Shown here: in pieces, positions 7,192 through 10,434 of the stretch | Position numbering within the stretch: position 1 is the stretch's first letter | How the letters are laid out: every line of letters begins with the position of its first letter | Source: an uncultured Selenomonadaceae bacterium | GTDB lineage: Bacteria; Bacillota; Negativicutes; Selenomonadales; Selenomonadaceae | Reading direction: 5' to 3' | Assembly (NCBI GenBank): GCA_937902665.1 | Contig: CALELM010000069.1 | Coordinates: 1 to 10,434, forward strand | DNA: 10,434 bases | Program-made: the position numbers and the translations under genes | The notes under the pieces: generated by a model | The model's database searches: none | What the model was told of the DNA's origin: nothing | What the model saw: the letters and a program-made list of their open reading frames with translations, nothing else

Positions 7192-7283
7192 CGCCCCCTG
7201 CTTGTCTTGTCCAGTTTAGCCAGGAGAACGAACACCCACACCATCCCGCGCCATAAGCGCACGATTAGATCCAACAGCCTCAT
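7188..7283 (-). CDS. 31-residue membrane mini-protein in the lysis cassette
   Basis: This short frame reads MRLLDLIVRLWRGMVWVFVLLAKLDKTSRGR. Its ATG at 7283 overlaps the preceding stop as TGATG, AGGGGG lies five to six bases upstream, and its stop overlaps the holin-candidate start as ATGA. A strong ribosome binding site plus overlaps at both ends is good evidence that it is translated. Residues about 5-23 are hydrophobic and rich in Leu, Val and Trp with two Arg, so it may be a short membrane span or an amphipathic membrane-surface helix; the tail is basic. It has no recognisable family. The position suggests a lysis-timing or holin-modulating role, which is inference. Confidence 0.65.
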   Translation of the reverse strand: MRLLDLIVRLWRGMVWVFVLLAKLDKTSRGR

Positions 7284-7501
7284 CAAAGCCCCCTGGCGGC
7301 CATCTCGTCGCGGCCTTCCGTTGTCCACGGCGTATGCCGCATGTTGAAGTGCTTTACGCGGTCGTGCTCTTCGGCTGCCTTGGCATTATTGAACCTGTCC
7401 AAAGCGCCCACCAGATAGCCCGTAATGCGCCGAATGCGCTCAAAGCGTACTCCAGTGCCAATTATCCCGTTTTCGTCGACTAGAAGGCCATTGTAGGTCA
7501 T
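7283..7501 (-). CDS. Small protein resembling the C-terminal tail of anaerobic ribonucleotide reductase NrdD
   Basis: This 72-residue soluble protein contains RRITGYL (residues 24-30), then DRFNNAK (35-41), Glu44 and DRVKH (47-51). The same spacing of R-R-[IV]-x-G-Y-L, R-[PF]-F-N-x-x-K, E and R-V-K-H ends class III (anaerobic) ribonucleotide reductases, where the Gly of R-V-C-G-Y carries the radical. Here the Cys before that Gly is Thr. The 600-residue catalytic barrel is absent, so the protein cannot reduce nucleotides alone. Possible roles are a glycyl-radical spare part for a host enzyme, by analogy with GrcA and pyruvate formate-lyase, or a repurposed fold. It lies between endolysin and holin candidate, joined by ATGA and TGATG overlaps. 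The resemblance is by eye from remembered NrdD sequence; phage databases may already label such proteins as NrdD-like. Confidence 0.75.
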   Translation of the reverse strand: MTYNGLLVDENGIIGTGVRFERIRRITGYLVGALDRFNNAKAAEEHDRVKHFNMRHTPWTTEGRDEMAARGL

Positions 7502-8040
7502 TTGCTGACCTCCACAGACAGAGCGTTGACGCGGTTCATCCAGCCGCAGAGAAAATCACCAAGCTTCGGATTGCGTTCGACTAAGGCTTCATAGCGTGCG
7601 CGACGGAAGCCAAGCATATTGCATACGCCGATGAAGTCCGGCGTCTCCTTGATCGCAGCCCACGTCTTCTTTCCCCAAATGCCATCTTCCGTCGTTCCCA
7701 CGGCACGCTGCACGAAACGCTTTGCAACGCCCAAACCCATGTTCACCGCCGTATCGTACGCGGCAAAAGCCATGCGCGGATGCGTGGCCGCGAAGCGTTC
7801 AAAATCATCCGGCCAGAAATGCTTTCGGAAAATCCGCCTTGCATCTTCCGGCGTCACGGCTCGCACGTCATCAACGTCAATATCGCCGTCATGATCTATG
7901 TCATAGCCCTCTTCCCTGAGGAACCGCAGCGAGACGCCGTATTTCGTCGCGCCGCCGGGATCGTTCTTGTCATTGCAAAAACCGCCTTCCCAACGCATCA
8001 CGAACTTGTGCGCCGCTTCAAAAACAATGTTTTCAGCCAT
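7498..8040 (-). CDS. Endolysin, GH108-type N-acetylmuramidase with C-terminal peptidoglycan-binding domain
   Basis: This 180-residue enzyme probably cleaves the glycan backbone of peptidoglycan at the end of infection. The catalytic domain has the GH108 signature WEGGFCNDKNDPGGATKYGV (residues 17-36) with catalytic Glu18. Residues 47-58 (DIDHDGDIDVDD) are an EF-hand/dockerin-like calcium loop inserted in the catalytic domain. The C-terminal part, about 109-178, including GTTEDGIWGKKTWAAI and FRRARYEALVERNPKLGDFLCGWMNRVN, matches PG_binding_3, the usual partner of GH108. There is no signal peptide, so export should depend on the holin candidate downstream. The start at 8040 has GGAGGG three bases upstream. 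It overlaps the NrdD-like gene as ATGA. The 31 bases before it hold no clear promoter. Confidence 0.94.
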   Translation of the reverse strand: MAENIVFEAAHKFVMRWEGGFCNDKNDPGGATKYGVSLRFLREEGYDIDHDGDIDVDDVRAVTPEDARRIFRKHFWPDDFERFAATHPRMAFAAYDTAVNMGLGVAKRFVQRAVGTTEDGIWGKKTWAAIKETPDFIGVCNMLGFRRARYEALVERNPKLGDFLCGWMNRVNALSVEVSK

Positions 8041-8071
8041 AAGCCCTCCAATTTAGCCTTTTTAACCCAGC

Positions 8072-8449
8072 TTACACCCTGCAACCATCGCGGCACATTG
8101 CGCACAGCAGATCAATTCCAGCGCTTCCCTTGCGCTTCTTGCCCTTCTGCTGCGCCTTCCAGTGCGGGCATTGCTGGCAAGCCATCGGCCCCGCTATCGC
8201 TTCGTCCGCGCACAGCTCGCAGGCAGAAGTCCACCCATCGGTCAGGCTGTTCTCGATCACATCTTCTCCCAGATCATGCAGCGCCCAGTCGTCCGGCATA
8301 TCGTATTCAGCACGGAGCCCTGCCTCTTCTTCCCTGCGATCCGCCTTGCGTTCGTTGTCCGCATTCCTGCGGCAGGCTGCGCAGCAATAAAGGCGCCTTG
8401 TATTGGCCGTCTCAAAAGCTGTTCCGCAGTAATCGCAGTATTTGAGCAT
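8072..8449 (-). CDS. Zinc-ribbon-like protein of unknown function
   Basis: This 125-residue protein has three Cys clusters: Cys5-xx-Cys8 with Cys22/Cys23 and Cys26 (a treble-clef or ribbon-like site near the N-terminus), Cys77-xx-Cys80 with Cys91-xx-Cys94, and Cys116-xx-Cys119-xxx-Cys123 at the tail. The first two are good candidates for four-Cys zinc sites. Between them lie a charged helix rich in Arg, Glu and Lys (27-50) and an acidic stretch; a Lys-rich KGKKRKG patch (102-108) could bind nucleic acid. It starts at the ATG at 8449, six bases after the nuclease stop, with AGGA just upstream. It is the last gene before the lysis cassette. DNA binding or late regulation is possible, but no family was recognised. 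Confidence 0.75.
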   Translation of the reverse strand: MLKYCDYCGTAFETANTRRLYCCAACRRNADNERKADRREEEAGLRAEYDMPDDWALHDLGEDVIENSLTDGWTSACELCADEAIAGPMACQQCPHWKAQQKGKKRKGSAGIDLLCAMCRDGCRV

Positions 8450-8455
8450 TCCATC

Positions 8456-8851
8456 CTAGCCCCGCAAATAGTCCTGGATCACGTCCATTGCCTCCGCAGC
8501 CCCTTTGCACACAGCCACACGATTGCCAGCACCCTCAAAATCGCTCAGAGCGGCCTTCTGTTCGTCGGAAAGCCTCCAATGCTTAGTCCGCTTCATCTCG
8601 ATGTATAAAGCGCCGTAGGAGCCGCGTGGGACGGCTAAACAGAGGTCTGGCACTCCGGCCCGCATTCCTTCGGAGCGAAGACGTGCCGCAAGCGTGTAGG
8701 AACGGTGCGCCTCGTTGGGAATGTGGAACAGCAAACGTTCCGGTATCCCCTGCTGCTTGCAGTACACAGCCCACCACCGGCAGAGCGCTGCCTGTTCCTG
8801 GTGTTCCGTCGGAATCACGCCGGGAGCGAAGGTGTGCTTGACCGGAGGCAT
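8456..8851 (-). CDS. VRR-NUC domain nuclease
   Basis: This 131-residue protein is a PD-(D/E)xK nuclease of the VRR-NUC family (PF08774), common as a stand-alone enzyme in phages. Motifs are in order: the helix with Glu16/Glu19 (HQEQAAL), GMRAGVPDL with Pro68-Asp69, and YIEMK with Glu85 and Lys87. A LSDEQKAALSDFEGAGNRVAV stretch follows (split here: LSDEQKAALSDF, then GAGNRVAVC), which is the family's usual C-terminal strand-helix. All catalytic residues are present. VRR-NUC proteins cut branched or flap DNA, so recombination, replication-fork or packaging-intermediate processing is likely. It follows the 27-residue membrane peptide by three bases, and its own ribosome binding site is weak, suggesting coupled translation. 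Confidence 0.92.
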   Translation of the reverse strand: MPPVKHTFAPGVIPTEHQEQAALCRWWAVYCKQQGIPERLLFHIPNEAHRSYTLAARLRSEGMRAGVPDLCLAVPRGSYGALYIEMKRTKHWRLSDEQKAALSDFEGAGNRVAVCKGAAEAMDVIQDYLRG

Positions 8852-8854
8852 GGG

Positions 8855-8938
8855 CTACCACCGTGCAAACATGATGAAGCAGGCCACGAAGCCGATGCAG
8901 AAACCGACCACACCCGATACAGTCAAAAGTCCCGTCAT
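8855..8938 (-). CDS. 27-residue single-span membrane peptide
   Basis: This frame reads MTGLLTVSGVVGFCIGFVACFIMFARW, ending at TAG. The ATG at 8938 overlaps the previous stop as ATGA, and the stop lies three bases before the VRR-NUC start, so it exactly fills an otherwise empty gap in the operon. Almost the whole chain is a hydrophobic, Gly-containing membrane helix with a C-terminal Arg-Trp, typical of a small membrane-inserted peptide. No family is recognisable at this length. It might be a superinfection-exclusion or membrane-modulating peptide, or just a translational coupling frame for the nuclease. Confidence 0.6.
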   Translation of the reverse strand: MTGLLTVSGVVGFCIGFVACFIMFARW

Positions 8939-9312
8939 AGCGCATACTCCAGAATTGTTGCCAGCCATTCATGCGGGCGTTTCTCGCCGTCGTATGGAAG
9001 CATTGTTATCACCACAGGGATCGGCTGCCGCCGCTTGTCCGTGAAGCCGACATGCCTGCACAGATCCAGCAAAGCGTCGCGGTATTGCTCCACTGCCACA
9101 TCCAGCTGCCGGCTAGGGATCAGCATGAAGTGCACCCGCGTCGGCCTGGCACCTTCTGCCCTGATCGCCTGCCACATCCAGCTGCCGGCGTCGTACGTCT
9201 TTTCAAACCTGGCGTAGAGGTAGTCCCAGCCCGCATAGGCTCGCTTGCCTTTCTTCGTCCGGTTCACCGGCCAGCAGTTTTCAATGCTAAATGTCAGCGT
9301 GGGCACCTTCAT
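8935..9312 (-). CDS. Uncharacterised protein with weak RusA-like features
   Basis: This soluble protein of 125 residues (from the ATG at 9312) begins KVPTLTFSIENCWPVNR and has a middle segment SRQLDVAVEQYRDALLDLC (67-85), then VGFTDKRRQ (88-96). The layout of an N-terminal strand, an 'LD ... ALLD' helix and a 'GxxxD' turn recalls RusA-type Holliday junction resolvases, which are about 120 residues. The resolvase Asp-x-Asp-Asn and Lys residues are not conserved: the equivalent positions read Gln-Leu-Asp-Val and Glu. If related, it is probably inactive or altered; it may be unrelated. AGGGAG is only one base from the ATG at 9312 but seven from the GTG at 9306, so GTG could be the true start. 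It overlaps the MazG-like gene and is joined to the 27-residue peptide by ATGA. Confidence 0.7.
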   Translation of the reverse strand: MKVPTLTFSIENCWPVNRTKKGKRAYAGWDYLYARFEKTYDAGSWMWQAIRAEGARPTRVHFMLIPSRQLDVAVEQYRDALLDLCRHVGFTDKRRQPIPVVITMLPYDGEKRPHEWLATILEYAL

Positions 9313-9550
9313 ACTCCCTAGACAGGAAGCGCACGCACGTTGCGATGACGTCCAGCGCCTCGTCCTCCTGCCGCTCCGTGGATTCGTGTTCCACGGCATG
9401 CTCAAACTCCCGCATCTCGTCAGAGATTACGCCCAGGGCGTAGTACTTGCCGTTTCCCGTCCATTCGTCGGCGTGCTTGGTGCGTGCCCAACGGACGCGC
9501 TCGCATATTCTGTCGAGGATCTGATCCATATCGCTACGAAGTCCCGTCAT
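9287..9550 (-). CDS. MazG-like all-helical protein, putative nucleotide pyrophosphatase
   Basis: This 87-residue helical protein has Asp44-Glu45-x-x-Glu48 in VISDEMREFEHAV and Glu64-x-x-Asp67 in DEALDVIATCVRFL. This E-E-x-x-E ... E-x-x-D pattern is the magnesium-binding core of MazG-type NTP pyrophosphatases, which remove pyrophosphate from non-canonical or excess nucleotides. The N-terminal helix (MDQILDRICERVRWARTKH) and Trp30 fit short phage versions of the fold. The start at 9550 has GGAG five bases upstream and begins one base after the previous stop; an extension to 9583 overlaps that gene without a better site. Activity is plausible, but the motif is short and the first acidic residue is Asp rather than Glu, so the call is tentative. 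Confidence 0.75.
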   Translation of the reverse strand: MTGLRSDMDQILDRICERVRWARTKHADEWTGNGKYYALGVISDEMREFEHAVEHESTERQEDEALDVIATCVRFLSREYEGAHADI

Positions 9551-9551
9551 G

Positions 9552-9860
9552 TTATCTCCAGCTGTCTTCAATCTCTTTGGCACGCTCCAGCGCTTCCTGC
9601 TTCTGTTCCGCGTCCATCCGCTTCCATGCCATCCGGCAGGCTCCTTCAGGGCACGTTACAGGCTTCTGGCTCTCCGCCCAGCTGCGCCCCATGCGGAAGC
9701 TCCTGTTGCACACTGCGCAGCAAATGCGCTGGAATGCCCGCGGTACCTTGGTCTTCTCCGGATAGTTCGGGCATGTATGGTGGCACCATTCGTTGCGGCC
9801 GTGTTCCATCGGCGTATTGCTGCGGATATGCTGCCGTGCGCATTCGTATGTCAGAACCAT
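9552..9860 (-). CDS. Cys-rich putative zinc-binding protein
   Basis: This 102-residue protein has Cys7, Cys26-His27-His28-x-Cys30, Cys47/Cys48-xx-Cys51 and Cys70-xxxx-Cys75, enough for one or two zinc sites. The central VPRAFQRICCAVCNRSFRMG region (39-58) looks like half of a zinc ribbon that pairs with Cys70/Cys75. The C-terminus (MAWKRMDAEQKQEALERAKEIEDSW) is a charged helix. The ATG at 9860 is chosen because GGAGGA lies about seven bases upstream; the ATG six bases earlier has the site too close, and a longer frame to 10034 would overlap the previous gene extensively. It overlaps that gene's stop by 10 bases. Function is unknown; DNA or RNA binding is possible. Confidence 0.75.
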   Translation of the reverse strand: MVLTYECARQHIRSNTPMEHGRNEWCHHTCPNYPEKTKVPRAFQRICCAVCNRSFRMGRSWAESQKPVTCPEGACRMAWKRMDAEQKQEALERAKEIEDSWR

Positions 9861-10434
9861 TCGCATTCCTCCGCGGGCTTTATGACCTGCCTGGGCGCTT
9901 CGCCCGATAATAACCGCTGGATATTCTGCGGCGTATGATTGACCAGAGAAGTCTTGATCGGCTGCAGGCCAAGCACCTGCTCGTTTTTGAAGGCCACGAA
10001 GCCGCCAGGATACTTGTGCGGCATTACAAGCCACCCTTCCCTGCGCAGCTGGCTGTCAGTCTTCAGCTTGGCTTTGTCTTCACCTTCCGTGCAGCGCGGG
10101 CAGCGCCAAAAGATGTTGACGTACTGCAGCCTGGAGCCAGGAGCGTTGCGCTTGAAGCATTCCCAGCCGCCATGCCCTTCACACATCGGGCAGTAGGCCT
10201 TTTCGTGCGTGATGCCGTTTTCCGCCTGCCAGTTGAACCAATGGGCGATAATGGCCTTTCCGAGGTTCCTGGGCAGATCATCGCCGTCCTGGAGATGTTC
10301 CACGATATAGGTAGCCGCCTCTTCCTGAATGTCCGCCACGCGGTCGAAGATGGTCTGGAAAACGGCGCTGCCTCTTGCCGGTGCGCTCTTGCCGAACGTG
10401 GCATAGAGCGTGCACACCATCGCATAAGCCTGAT
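9851..10434 (-). CDS. CxxC zinc-type phage protein, possible antiterminator (5' end probably outside window)
   Basis: The frame remains open to the right edge. The first ATG inside the window is at 10420 (189 residues), with only AGG as a possible ribosome site, so translation may begin further upstream. Residues numbered from that ATG: an N-terminal helical part with FGKSAPARG (9-17) and DLPRNLGKAIIAHWFNW (48-64), then CPMC (77-80) and CPRC (107-110) with Cys88 between, forming a probable zinc ribbon. The C-terminus is mixed and ends in EECEWF. Similar short helical plus zinc-ribbon proteins occur in tailed-phage accessory regions. Because it sits upstream of lysis and late genes, a Q-like antitermination role can be imagined, but no antiterminator motif was identified. 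It overlaps the next gene by 10 bases. Confidence 0.75.
   Translation of the reverse strand, partial: QAYAMVCTLYATFGKSAPARGSAVFQTIFDRVADIQEEAATYIVEHLQDGDDLPRNLGKAIIAHWFNWQAENGITHEKAYCPMCEGHGGWECFKRNAPGSRLQYVNIFWRCPRCTEGEDKAKLKTDSQLRREGWLVMPHKYPGGFVAFKNEQVLGLQPIKTSLVNHTPQNIQRLLSGEAPRQVIKPAEECEWF

Noticed and set aside
8041..8075. Possible late promoter before the endolysin
   Set aside because: The stretch is AT-richer than its surroundings and has a TTGCAG-like box nearby, but no convincing -10 element at proper spacing.
9866..10034. N-terminal extension of the Cys-rich protein ending at 9552
   Set aside because: It would overlap the preceding gene over its whole length and lacks a ribosome site; the ATG at 9860 has a well placed GGAGGA.

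Overview
All supported genes in this window lie on the minus strand and read from the right edge to the left. They form one tightly packed, co-directional block of a tailed bacteriophage or prophage. Most junctions are ATGA/GTGA or TGATG overlaps, or gaps of a few bases. The long plus-strand open frames are antisense shadows of these genes. No tRNA, rRNA, CRISPR array, insertion sequence or integrase is visible.

The layout in transcription order has four parts. (1) About 10434-8072 is an accessory segment of small proteins: a CxxC zinc-type protein cut by the window edge, a second Cys-rich protein, a MazG-like helical protein, a protein that only loosely resembles RusA resolvases, a 27-residue single-membrane-span peptide, a VRR-NUC nuclease, and a protein with several zinc-ribbon-like Cys clusters. 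(2) About 8040-6710 is a lysis cassette: a GH108-type endolysin carrying a dockerin/EF-hand-like loop, a 72-residue protein resembling the extreme C-terminus of anaerobic ribonucleotide reductase NrdD, a 31-residue membrane peptide, a two-span holin candidate, and a coiled-coil plus membrane-anchor protein. (3) 6709-2686 is DNA packaging: TerS, TerL and a P22-type portal with an unusual Gln/Pro-rich insert. (4) 2686-452 is head assembly: a small portal-adjacent protein, a scaffolding protein and a major capsid protein of the SU10/DUF5309 type. A rho-independent terminator follows the capsid gene. The last gene, cut by the left edge, is probably a head-tail connection component.

The gene order (accessory genes, lysis, terminase, portal, scaffold, capsid) resembles the lambda order in which lysis genes precede the terminase. 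The P22-type portal beside a DUF5309 capsid suggests a podovirus-like or SU10-like head module. The host cannot be fixed from the sequence. GC-richness by eye, the Asp-rich loop in the endolysin and the NrdD-like fragment would fit an anaerobic proteobacterium such as a member of the Desulfovibrionaceae, but that is inference.

The points most worth a second look are the stand-alone NrdD-tail-like protein in the lysis operon, the Ca-loop in the endolysin, a perfect hairpin that presents the capsid gene's ribosome binding site in its loop, the Gln/Pro insert of the portal, and two membrane mini-proteins too short for routine gene calling.
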